A stretch of DNA of 64,000 nucleotides from positions 14,935 through 78,934 of the forward strand of contig CAZSFD010000012.1 of the NCBI GenBank assembly GCA_964606085.1, read 5' to 3'. Below are positions 15,922 to 23,178 of this stretch, in pieces (positions within the stretch are counted from its first letter, which is position 1; each line of letters starts with the position of its first letter). A model generated the notes under the pieces. It ran no database searches and was not told the origin of the DNA. It worked only from the letters and a program-made list of their open reading frames with translations. Both the position numbers and the translations under genes were made by a program. This DNA comes from CAIQJJ01 sp964606085. Lineage in GTDB: Bacteria > Chloroflexota > Anaerolineae > Anaerolineales > UBA4823.

Positions 15922-15938
15922 GCGGTAAAGAACACCGC
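15922..15938. repeat. Mini-hairpin 4 in comM fragment 3
   Basis: GCGGT-AAAGAAC-ACCGC, inserted directly after the codons for NADM. On the opposite strand its loop is GTTCTTT, identical to that of hairpin 1. Confidence 0.75.
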
Positions 15939-16082
15939 TACCGGCGGGTGTGCGTAAAGATTACACGTTTCTTAACCATCGCCACATGCTCAAAATTAAA
16001 AAGGGGGCGTGTTATACTCCAAAAGGCTTGACGCAAATAAACCCACGCCAATTTCTTACCTTCTGGCCCAATCGAAAAAGAT

Positions 16083-16885
16083 ATGAGCGATTCACCCCCT
16101 AACCCCTGCACTCAACCGGCTTTCCCCTGGAAACTGTGGCTGTATACCAATTATGACTGCAACCTGCGCTGCAGCTATTGTCTGGTGAAATCCAGCCCCA
16201 ACGCGCCGCGGCGAACCCTGGGGCTGGAGAATGTCAGGCGCCTGGTCACAGAAGCCATCGAGATGGGCTTCTGCGACGTTTTTTTACCGGGGGCGAACCG
16301 TTTCTCCTGAAAGACATCTACGAAATGCTGAGTTATTCCTCGGCGCGGGTGAAAACCACCGTGCTGACGAATGCCATGATCCTGCAGGGCCAACGCCTGG
16401 ATCGGCTGTGCGAAATTGCCAACGAGAACCTGATCATCCAGGTCAGCCTGGATGGGGGCAACGCCGACGATCACGACCATTATCGCGGGCGCGGCGCGTG
16501 GCAGAAAACGGTCGAGGCGATCCAACGCTTGCAGGGGCGCGGCTTTCGCGTGCGTTTAAGCACCACCGAGACGCCCGTTAACACCCACCGGCTGGAGGAA
16601 ATCTGCGCTTTTCATCGCAGCCTGGGCATTCCCGATGAAGATCACTTCGTGCGCCCCCTGGCAAAACGCGGTTATTCCAAAGAAGGGCTGGATTTGAACA
16701 TGACCAATGTCATCCCCGAAGTGACCGCCAACCTGGATGGCATTTTCTGGCACCCCTTCTCCACCGACGCCGATATGCAGGTCAGCCGCTCGCTCTTTCC
16801 GCTGGCTGAGGCCGTGAAACGCATTCAAGAGCAGCTCGAAGTGATCGCCCGCACCGGCAGCGCCGGGTTGAAGACATTTACCTGA
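16083..16885 (+). pseudogene. Radical SAM protein, split by a one-base frameshift
   Basis: The first frame encodes MSDSPPNPC and the [4Fe-4S] motif CNLRCSYC (about residues 27-34), up to FCDVF. A second frame continues with GGEPFLLKD, so the expected VFFTGGEP motif is broken by a missing T in a run of seven T residues near 16283. Corrected, the protein would have about 267 residues, mostly the radical SAM barrel and no cysteine-rich SPASM tail. The reading after the shift is well conserved (VSLDGGNADDHDHYRGRG), so the gene is either recently lost or the base is a sequencing error. A possible -10 box TATACT lies at 16013. It heads the sulfur-carrier operon. Confidence 0.8.
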
Positions 16886-16945
16886 GGGTGAAAACCGCGC
16901 TTCCGTTGGAAGCGCTAAACCTGTTGGATTGAAAAGGAGTGGACG

Positions 16946-17461
16946 ATGATTCAAGCATTTGTATTTATCGAAGCAGAACCGGCCCGTACCCAGGAGTTGG
17001 TTCAAGAACTGGCCGGCATGCGCCTGGCGGCCTCGGTGATCAAGGAAGTCTATGCCGTCACGGGGCGTTGGGATTTGATCGCCCGCATCGAAAGCCCGGA
17101 TGTCACCAGCCTGGGCGATTGAGTGGCCAATGGCATTGGCAACGCCGTGGGCGTTCGACACACCGAAACGAGCCTGATCATCTGGTCGGGCGAACCAGCG
17201 AAGAAAGCTGCCGAGATCAAAAAAGCTGACGCCACCCCGCTCTTCAACGCCGATCAGTTTTACGATGCCGGCGATCAGGGCTGCGCCGCCGGCCCGATGG
17301 ATGAGATTGCCGGGATCATGCGCAAAATGGCTTCGGGGCAGTTATTGGAAATTCACGCCACCGACGCCGCCGTATCCATTGACATCGCCGCCTGGTGCCG
17401 CATGACCGGCCATCAATTACTCGAAGAGCGCGGCGGTCACTATCTTATTCAGCATAAATAA
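16946..17461 (+). pseudogene. AsnC/Lrp ligand-binding domain fused to TusA-like domain, with an in-frame TGA
   Basis: ATG at 16946 follows AAGGAG. Residues 1 to about 80 match the stand-alone AsnC (RAM) domain (IQAFVFIEAEPARTQELVQE ... GVRHTETSLIIW). The rest is TusA/SirA-like, with DAGDQGCAAGP replacing the usual CPxP sulfur-carrier motif and MTGHQLLEERGGHYLI at the end. TGA at 17120-17122, between LGD and VANGIGNAVG, interrupts the AsnC part; TGG (Trp) one base away would restore it. Translation could restart at GTG 17123 and give the TusA part alone. A perfect hairpin GCGCTTCC-GTT-GGAAGCGC (16897-16915) lies upstream. Confidence 0.75.
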
Positions 17462-17471
17462 GGAGATTCCG

Positions 17472-17831
17472 ATGGCAACTGTCATGATTCACAACACGCA
17501 CGGCAAAGACGATGTTGAACGCGCTACCCTGGCTGTGGTGGTTGCGAATGCCGCCCTCACCGCCGGGCAAGAAGCAGTCCTGCTCCTGACGATTGACGGC
17601 GTGTGGATCGCCACGCGCGGCTATGCCGATGGCCTGCAAGCCGATGGCTTTGCGCCCCTGGCGGGCGTGCTGGATACCTTCGTCAAGAACGGCGGCCAGG
17701 TTTGGGTGTGCGGAACGTGCATCAAACCGCGCAACATCACTGCCGAACAGCTTATCGAAGGCTCAAAAGTGGTCGGCGCAGCCGTGGCGGTCGAAGCCCT
17801 GGTCAACGGCGCGCAGACCTTGAGTTTTTAG
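17472..17831 (+). CDS. DsrE family sulfur-relay protein
   Basis: This 119-residue cytoplasmic protein opens MATVMIHNTHGKDDVERATL, the first strand and loop of the DsrE fold, and has the conserved cysteine pair in VWVCGTCIKPRNI (about residues 77-89). DsrE-like proteins accept and pass on persulfide sulfur, usually with a TusA-like partner, and the gene just upstream is TusA-like. AAGGAG precedes the ATG. A palindromic repeat begins right after its stop codon. Confidence 0.88.
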   Translation: MATVMIHNTHGKDDVERATLAVVVANAALTAGQEAVLLLTIDGVWIATRGYADGLQADGFAPLAGVLDTFVKNGGQVWVCGTCIKPRNITAEQLIEGSKVVGAAVAVEALVNGAQTLSF

Positions 17832-17857
17832 GTACGGCGAACTTAATTTCGCCGTAC
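17832..17857. repeat. GTACGGCGAA palindromic repeat
   Basis: GTACGGCGAA and TTCGCCGTAC flank six bases. A close relative (20970-20995) lies further along the same operon and supplies a start codon there. Confidence 0.75.
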
Positions 17858-17874
17858 ACGCCACGGAGGCTGAT

Positions 17875-18549
17875 ATGCTCACCCTGTTTGATTCTCACAC
17901 CACCCGCTTCGATACCTGGCTGTACAAAATCGGCATGTTGATCGCCCGGTTGGGGCTGGCCTACCTGTTTTTCACCCAGCTTTTTTGGAAGCTGCCGCCC
18001 AACTTCGGCTGCGCCAACGACTTTGCCTTCCCAAAACCCGCCGAAAGCAACCACTGGACCGCCAACGGCAGCAGCGGCCTATGCTACTGGATGGGCCTGG
18101 AGTCCATCTTCGCCTCCAAGCCGCGCCAGGTGTTGATCGCCGACATGCGTCCGGCGGGCCTGCCTACGATCAGCCTCAACATCACCCCGCTGGCCCAACT
18201 TAACGGACTACTGCTGGATAACCTGTTTATCCCGCAAATTCGCCTGTTTGGCTGGTTGATCTGGCTGGCCGAGTTTTGGATCTTCCTCTCGATGCTGCTG
18301 GGCCTGTTCACCCGCCTGGGGGCGCTGGTTTCCATTGGCGTCTCGCTGCAACTCTACATCGGCCTGGCCAACATCCCGCGCCCGTTTGAATGGGAGTGGA
18401 GCTACGGCACGATGGTTGTGCTTTCGTTTGCCATGCTGGCCGCCGCTGCCGGGCGCACCCTGGGCGTAGATGCCTGGCTGCGCCGCAAGCTGGCCGGCCC
18501 CGCCGAGCGCGGCAACCGCCTGGCAAAAATCGGCCTCCTGCTTACCTGA
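17875..18549 (+). CDS. DoxX-like membrane protein
   Basis: This 224-residue integral membrane protein has about four hydrophobic helices, including GMLIARLGLAYLFFTQLFWK near the N-terminus and IRLFGWLIWLAEFWIFLSML in the middle, and fits the DoxX/DoxD-like fold. Members occur with thiosulfate- or quinone-linked redox systems; the exact role here is unknown. Its place between sulfur-relay and glycan-transfer genes suggests a membrane step in the same pathway. It ends one base before the next gene. Confidence 0.75.
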   Translation: MLTLFDSHTTRFDTWLYKIGMLIARLGLAYLFFTQLFWKLPPNFGCANDFAFPKPAESNHWTANGSSGLCYWMGLESIFASKPRQVLIADMRPAGLPTISLNITPLAQLNGLLLDNLFIPQIRLFGWLIWLAEFWIFLSMLLGLFTRLGALVSIGVSLQLYIGLANIPRPFEWEWSYGTMVVLSFAMLAAAAGRTLGVDAWLRRKLAGPAERGNRLAKIGLLLT

Positions 18550-18550
18550 T

Positions 18551-19225
18551 ATGCACCTTCCCCCAACGCTGCTGGTGGTCGCCAAGCAACCGGCCCCCGG
18601 CCAAACCAAAACCCGCCTGTGCCCGCCGCTGACCCCCGCCCAGGCAGCGGATTTATACGAGTGTTTCCTGCGCGACACGCTGGCCGTGATGCGCAAAGTG
18701 CCGGGCGTTCAACGCGCCATCGCCTTCCTGCCCGAAGACGCCGGCGGTTATTTCAACCAGCTTGCCCCGGATATGGTACTGACCCCTCAGCGCGGCGCGG
18801 CGTTGGGCGAGCGCCTCGATCATCTGTTGAGCGAGGCGCTCGCAAACGGCGCGCCGCGGGCGGTGGTGATGGATAGCGACAGCCCCACCCTGCCGCCCGA
18901 TTATCTCGTCCAGGCATTCAAACGCCTCGATGAGGCTGATGTGGTTCTCGGCCCGACCCGCGACGGCGGCTACTACCTGATCGGCCTCAAGCAGCCCCAG
19001 CCGCATCTGCTGCGCCAGGTGCAGATGAGCACCCCGCACGTTCTGGCCGATACGCTGGCTCTGGCTGAAGCCACCGGCTTGACGGTTTCGCTGCTGCCCA
19101 CCTGGTATGACGTGGACACCATCGCCGATCTGCACCAACTCGACAGCGAAATCACTGCCAACCCAAACGGAATCGCCCCCGCCACCCGTCGCTGGCTGGC
19201 CCAGGCAGCCTGGCGCACCCCATAA
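18551..19225 (+). CDS. DUF2064/TIGR04282 family glycosyltransferase-like protein
   Basis: This 224-residue cytoplasmic protein begins MHLPPTLLVVAKQPAPGQTKTRL, with the PxPGxxKTRL signature of the DUF2064 nucleotide-diphospho-sugar transferase family; VVMDSDSPTLPPDYLVQA and LGPTRDGGYYLIGL are further conserved blocks. TIGR04282 members are linked to arsenosugar-type clusters next to a second transferase, as seen here. The ATG at 18551 lies one base after the DoxX stop. Confidence 0.85.
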   Translation: MHLPPTLLVVAKQPAPGQTKTRLCPPLTPAQAADLYECFLRDTLAVMRKVPGVQRAIAFLPEDAGGYFNQLAPDMVLTPQRGAALGERLDHLLSEALANGAPRAVVMDSDSPTLPPDYLVQAFKRLDEADVVLGPTRDGGYYLIGLKQPQPHLLRQVQMSTPHVLADTLALAEATGLTVSLLPTWYDVDTIADLHQLDSEITANPNGIAPATRRWLAQAAWRTP

Positions 19226-19228
19226 ACC

Positions 19229-19903
19229 ATGCGCGTCTCCCTGATCATCCCCGCCCTGAACGAAGCCGAATGTCTCGCACCGCTGCTGGCCGAAATCCCT
19301 GCCGGGCTGGTGGCGCAGGTGATCGTGGTGGATAACGGCTCCACCGACGCCACCGCCGAGGTCGCCCGGAAATGCGGCGTGCAGGTGGTGGCCGAACCCC
19401 GCCGCGGCTATGGGGCTGCCTGCGCCGCCGGGGTGGACGCCGCCGATGGGGATGTGCTGGCCTTCATGGATGGCGATGGCAGCTTCGCCCCCGCCGAACT
19501 GCCGCGCCTGCTGGCCCCGCTCGCCCAAAACCAGGCCGATCTGGCCCTGGGTGCGCGGCGACTGGATGCATCCAACCGCCGCGCCATGCCGCCGCACCAA
19601 CGCCTGGGCAACCAGCTTTTCGTCGGGTTGCTGCGCCTGCGTTTTGGCCTGTCGTTGACCGATCTCGGCCCTTTCCGCGCCATCCGGCGCGACCTGCTGC
19701 TCGAACTGAAGATGCAGGAAGCCACTTACGGTTGGCCGTTAGAGATGATCGTCAAAACCGCCCGCCGCGGCCGCCCCATCGTCGAGCTGCCCGTCACCTA
19801 CCGCCCACGTTTTGCCGGGCAATCCAAAGTCAGCGGCACGCTGCGGGGAACGATCCTGACCGCCTACCGCTTCACGCGTGTCATCCTGCGTTACGCCTAC
19901 TGA
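19229..19903 (+). CDS. Family 2 glycosyltransferase
   Basis: This 224-residue GT-A enzyme resembles dolichyl-phosphate mannosyltransferases. MRVSLIIPALNEAECL opens the nucleotide-binding fold, VVDNGSTDAT and FMDGDGSF (metal-binding DxD-type) follow, and the tail VTYRPRFAGQSKVSGT is typical. It has no membrane anchor. It would transfer a sugar to a lipid or other acceptor. It is three bases downstream of the DUF2064 gene and six bases before a radical SAM gene. Confidence 0.88.
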   Translation: MRVSLIIPALNEAECLAPLLAEIPAGLVAQVIVVDNGSTDATAEVARKCGVQVVAEPRRGYGAACAAGVDAADGDVLAFMDGDGSFAPAELPRLLAPLAQNQADLALGARRLDASNRRAMPPHQRLGNQLFVGLLRLRFGLSLTDLGPFRAIRRDLLLELKMQEATYGWPLEMIVKTARRGRPIVELPVTYRPRFAGQSKVSGTLRGTILTAYRFTRVILRYAY

Positions 19904-19908
19904 TCCCC

Positions 19909-20964
19909 ATGTTCAACATCTCCCCTCACGCCCGCGCCCTCACCCGCAACGAACTGCCCACACAGGTCTACCTCGAAGTCACCAACTACTGCAACTCGCT
20001 GTGCATCTCCTGCCCGCTGACCTACAATCACTTCCTGCCCTACGAAGCCAAACACCACCTGGCGTGGGAAGATTTCTGCCGCATCGTGGATCAATTCCCC
20101 CGTCTGGAGCGCGTCGTCCTGCACGGCATTGGCGAGCCGCTGCTCAACAAAGACCTGCCGCGCTTCGTGGCCTATCTCAAGGAACGCAACGCCCACGTCA
20201 TCTTCAACACCAACGCCATTCTGCTCAATCAAAAGCGTGGCGATGCCCTGGCCGCCGCCGGGCTGGATGAACTGCGCGTCTCGCTGGACGCCATCACCCC
20301 TGATCTGTACGCCCAACTGCGCGGCGTTGACCGCCTGCCACAGGTGATTGATAACCTCACGGCCTTCATCGCCCGCCATGGGGGACGCGAGCGCCCGAAG
20401 GTTTCGCTGTGGTGGGTGGCCATGCAGGCCAACCTGCCGCAACTGCCCGATTTTGTGCGCCTGGCAGCGCAAATCGGCGTTGCCGAAGTGTATCTGCAAC
20501 GGCTGGTCTATTTTGGGGGTGGGGAGCAACTGGCCGACGATACGACCATGAAAGCGGAGCAATCGCTGTATGCCTCGTTGGAACAGCAGCAGGCAGCGAT
20601 CATCCAAACCTGTGAAGCATTGGCCGCCGAATTGGGCCTGGCGTTTCGCGCTTCGGGGGCGGCCACACCCTCCGAGAGCGTCGCCCTCAACCGGGCGATC
20701 ACCGCCACGGGGGATTACCCCTGGCAAGGCTGTATGCGCCCGTGGGTGCTGATGTACATCACCGCCAACGGCACGGCGCTGCCCTGTTGTATTTCCCCTT
20801 TTGCCACGCAAGATTATGCTCAAATCATCCTGGGAAATGTGATCGAACACCCGGTGGCAGAAATCTGGAATGGCGCACCCTACCAGGCGTTACGGTCTGC
20901 CGTGTTGGGTCAATCGCCTGCGCCGTGGCCGTGCCAGCACTGCGGGGTCAAGTGGAGCCTGTAA
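19909..20964 (+). CDS. Radical SAM/SPASM domain protein
   Basis: This 351-residue protein has the [4Fe-4S] motif CNSLCISC (about residues 28-35), the HGIGEPLL loop that corresponds to GGEP, and a C-terminal cysteine-rich SPASM region (CMRPW, LPCCISP, WPCQHC). SPASM enzymes use extra clusters to modify peptides or other substrates. The substrate here is unknown: the neighbours are glycosyltransferases and sulfur carriers, not peptides. The ATG at 19909 is chosen because the upstream gene ends at 19903. Confidence 0.87.
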   Translation: MFNISPHARALTRNELPTQVYLEVTNYCNSLCISCPLTYNHFLPYEAKHHLAWEDFCRIVDQFPRLERVVLHGIGEPLLNKDLPRFVAYLKERNAHVIFNTNAILLNQKRGDALAAAGLDELRVSLDAITPDLYAQLRGVDRLPQVIDNLTAFIARHGGRERPKVSLWWVAMQANLPQLPDFVRLAAQIGVAEVYLQRLVYFGGGEQLADDTTMKAEQSLYASLEQQQAAIIQTCEALAAELGLAFRASGAATPSESVALNRAITATGDYPWQGCMRPWVLMYITANGTALPCCISPFATQDYAQIILGNVIEHPVAEIWNGAPYQALRSAVLGQSPAPWPCQHCGVKWSL

Positions 20965-20969
20965 AAAAC

Positions 20970-20995
20970 GTATGACGAAATTAATTTCGTCGTAC
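20970..20995. repeat. Palindromic repeat that supplies the next gene's start codon
   Basis: GTATGACGAAA and TTTCGTCGTAC pair around a TTAA centre. The ATG at 20972 lies within its left arm, so the first residues MTKLISSY of the next protein are encoded by the repeat. Confidence 0.7.
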
Positions 20996-22594
20996 ACTGG
21001 GTGGATCAGTGGCCCCACGAGAAAAATCTTCTGGTTAGGGGGAATTGCCCTGGCCCTGGTGGGGTTGTGTACGCTGCTGGCCTGGCGTTACCCACTCGGC
21101 CCCAGCCTGGTTGATCCACGCGCCTCGTGGGTTACGCAGGTGGCCCCCACCCTCCCAAACGCTGCCTTGCACCTCGCCATTTACCTGGGCCTGACCCTGC
21201 TCTACCTCGCCGCCCTGCGCCTGCTGCGCCCATCCGAGCAGCAAACTGCCCATTTTCGCCGCGGATCGGTGGGGATCGTGGCCGCCACATGGCTGGCCTG
21301 TTCGGCGGCGCTGATGGCCGCCGCCCCGGCGGGCGAATCGCACGATATTTTTGATTATTTGTTTCGCGGGCGCATGATGGTGGAATATGGCGGCAACCCG
21401 CTGGTAGATGTGCCTGAAAAATATGGCCTGACCACCCCCTACACGCGCTTCCTGGCCTGGCGCAAAAACGTGGATACCTACGGCCCGCTGTGGGAGGCCG
21501 CCAGCGCCGCCGTGGCCGGCGGTGTGCGCCAGGTGACGCAAGGGCTGGGCTGGTGGCTTGACCGCCCGGCTTCCTGCCCGTGGTCGCCAGAATCATGCCG
21601 GCTATTGATCAGCTACATCAGCGGTTACCGCCTGCTGGCAATTCTGCTGACCGGGCTATCGGGCTGTTTCGTGTTCGAGAGGGTGCAACATGACCGCCCA
21701 TCGTTTGCTCCGCTGGCGCTGGCGGCATGGCTGCTCAGCCCCATGACCTTGATCGCTACCGCCCTGGGCGGCCACAACGACGCGCTCATGATTGTCATCC
21801 TCCTGGCTGGCTGGTGGCTGTTGCAGCGCGCCCGCCTGTTTTGGGCAATCCTGGCGTTGATCCTGGCGGCGCACGTCAAGCTGACGGCGTTGATCTGGCT
21901 GCCAGCCTGTGCGTGGTGGATCATCTGGCGTTGGGGGTGGGTGCGAGCAATCAAGGTAGGTCTGGCGAGTGTGGTCAGCGGGGCGGCGCTTTCCTGGCTC
22001 TTGTATGCTCCCTTTGGCGGCTGGCAGACGCTGCCACCGATGCTGCAGGAACGGTCGGCCTATCTGGCGAACTCAGTGTGGCGCATCTTGAAATACCTGC
22101 TGACCGATTTGTGGGGCTGGCCCGCTGGGAACGCCCATCAACTCAGCATCGGCCTGGCAAACGGATTTTTTCTGGCTGGCGCGTTGCTGATCCCCTTATG
22201 GCTCTTCAATTTTCGGCCCAAACGCTGGCGCAGCGAGCCAATCCCACCCGAAGCAGGGGATCGAACCTTGTGGCGGTCGTTGGCTGCTGTCAGCCTGTGG
22301 TATTTGCTGGCGGGTTCCTTCTGGTTTCAGCACTGGTATCTCTTGTGGGTTTTAGCGCCCGCCGCCTTCCTGCCAGACAGCCGCTTAACCCGCACGCTGC
22401 TGCCGTGGCTGGCTTTCGGCGCGCTATCCTCCAATGCGGCGATGAGTTTCTTGCTGGCAACGACGCTCAAGGATGCGCCGCCTATAGCAGGCTATGTTTG
22501 GGTAGTAGCGATGATTTGGGGGCCAATGCTGCTGGCGGCTTTCATTTCACAAATTGTCCGCCGACGTGCCATGCCCGATCATCTGATGCAGTGA
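20972..22594 (+). CDS. Polytopic membrane glycosyltransferase (GT39/GT87-like)
   Basis: This 540-residue protein has about eleven membrane helices and the ESHDIFDYLFRGRMMVEYGGNP loop, an acidic motif typical of GT-C glycosyltransferases that use polyprenyl-phosphate sugars outside the membrane. The family 2 transferase upstream could make such a lipid-linked sugar. The only in-frame ATG near the N-terminus lies within a palindromic repeat, so the original start may have been replaced. It ends two bases before the frame of the Fur-like gene. Confidence 0.8.
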   Translation: MTKLISSYTGWISGPTRKIFWLGGIALALVGLCTLLAWRYPLGPSLVDPRASWVTQVAPTLPNAALHLAIYLGLTLLYLAALRLLRPSEQQTAHFRRGSVGIVAATWLACSAALMAAAPAGESHDIFDYLFRGRMMVEYGGNPLVDVPEKYGLTTPYTRFLAWRKNVDTYGPLWEAASAAVAGGVRQVTQGLGWWLDRPASCPWSPESCRLLISYISGYRLLAILLTGLSGCFVFERVQHDRPSFAPLALAAWLLSPMTLIATALGGHNDALMIVILLAGWWLLQRARLFWAILALILAAHVKLTALIWLPACAWWIIWRWGWVRAIKVGLASVVSGAALSWLLYAPFGGWQTLPPMLQERSAYLANSVWRILKYLLTDLWGWPAGNAHQLSIGLANGFFLAGALLIPLWLFNFRPKRWRSEPIPPEAGDRTLWRSLAAVSLWYLLAGSFWFQHWYLLWVLAPAAFLPDSRLTRTLLPWLAFGALSSNAAMSFLLATTLKDAPPIAGYVWVVAMIWGPMLLAAFISQIVRRRAMPDHLMQ

Positions 22595-22624
22595 CGCTCC
22601 CTGGCCGATGAATGGCTGGCCCAA

Positions 22625-22993
22625 TTGCAGGCTGGCGGCTACCGGCTGACCACGCCGCTGCGTGTGCTGGTCGAGTTGCTCGTCAACACCACGCGCGCCC
22701 TCGGCCCGGTGGATCTCTACGACCTGGGGCGGCGCGAGTATCCCAAGATGGGCCTGGTGACGGTCTACCGCACGCTCGAAAAGCTGGAAGAACTCGGCCT
22801 GATCACCCGCGTTCATCAAGCCAACGGCTGCCACGCTTACCTGCGGGCCGCCAACGGCCACGAACACATTTTGCTGTGTACGCGCTGCGGGCGGGTGGAA
22901 TACTTTGCTGGCGATGACCTGACCATGTTGATGACGCGCGTGGCCCAGCAAAGCGGGTTTGTCATTCAAGAACACTGGCTGCAACTGCAGTAA
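22625..22993 (+). CDS. Fur family metal-dependent regulator
   Basis: This protein of about 122 residues has the Fur-type winged helix (MGLVTVYRTLEKLEELGLIT), a HAY/HEH metal-binding stretch and one CxxC (CTRCGRVEYF). The C-terminal second CxxC of many Fur proteins is missing; it ends at QEHWLQLQ. The start is unclear: the frame opens directly after the upstream stop (22594) with RSLADEWLAQLQAGGYRL and has no ATG, so TTG 22625 or an upstream CTG must serve. It probably controls this operon or a metal-uptake gene elsewhere. Confidence 0.82.
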   Translation: MQAGGYRLTTPLRVLVELLVNTTRALGPVDLYDLGRREYPKMGLVTVYRTLEKLEELGLITRVHQANGCHAYLRAANGHEHILLCTRCGRVEYFAGDDLTMLMTRVAQQSGFVIQEHWLQLQ

Positions 22994-23011
22994 CATCTCA
23001 ATAAACTGGGG

Positions 23012-23074
23012 AGGTGCAACGCACTTGGGTATCAAACGAGTAATTTTCGGGCCAAAACCAAGTGCGTTGCACCT
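23012..23074. repeat. Long inverted repeat after the Fur-like gene
   Basis: AGGTGCAACGCACTTGG (23012-23028) and CCAAGTGCGTTGCACCT (23058-23074) are perfect arms of 17 bases with a 29-base loop. It may work as a bidirectional transcript end between convergent genes, or be a small non-autonomous repeat. Confidence 0.8.
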
Positions 23075-23104
23075 TATGCCCCGTTTTATTGAAAAGATAC
23101 TCCG

Positions 23105-23178
23105 TTCATTTGTGTTCTTCGCGCACCTGGTGGTTCAAAACCCTTGCACAAACAGCAAGAACTTCATTGGTAAGATAC
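23105..23178. repeat. Dispersed repeat, first copy (second at 45678-45744)
   Basis: The core TTGCACAAACAGCAAG, the preceding GTGGTT and the following GTAAG(A/G)TAC all recur at 45697-45744. The stop codon of the STAND regulator gene lies inside this copy. Confidence 0.65.

Larger units (their letters stand above)
15575..15968 (+). pseudogene. Third copy of the comM 3' region (degenerate fragment)
   Basis: The stretch encodes remnants of ComM such as GDPVKPCSCSSGAVTKYQ, GPLLDRID and EKLSDQRLGESSE, in shifted frames. It begins further 5' than fragment 2 and fades out after the CNADM region, so it lacks the last 90 or so codons. It is closer to fragment 2 than to intact comM (for example an identical 32-base stretch at the EKLSDQRLG codons). 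Four 17-nt mini-hairpins are inserted in it. Confidence 0.8.

Noticed and set aside
17120..17122. TGA read as selenocysteine
   Set aside because: The AsnC family has no selenocysteine at this place and I see no insertion hairpin just after it; a TGG to TGA change or a sequencing error is simpler.
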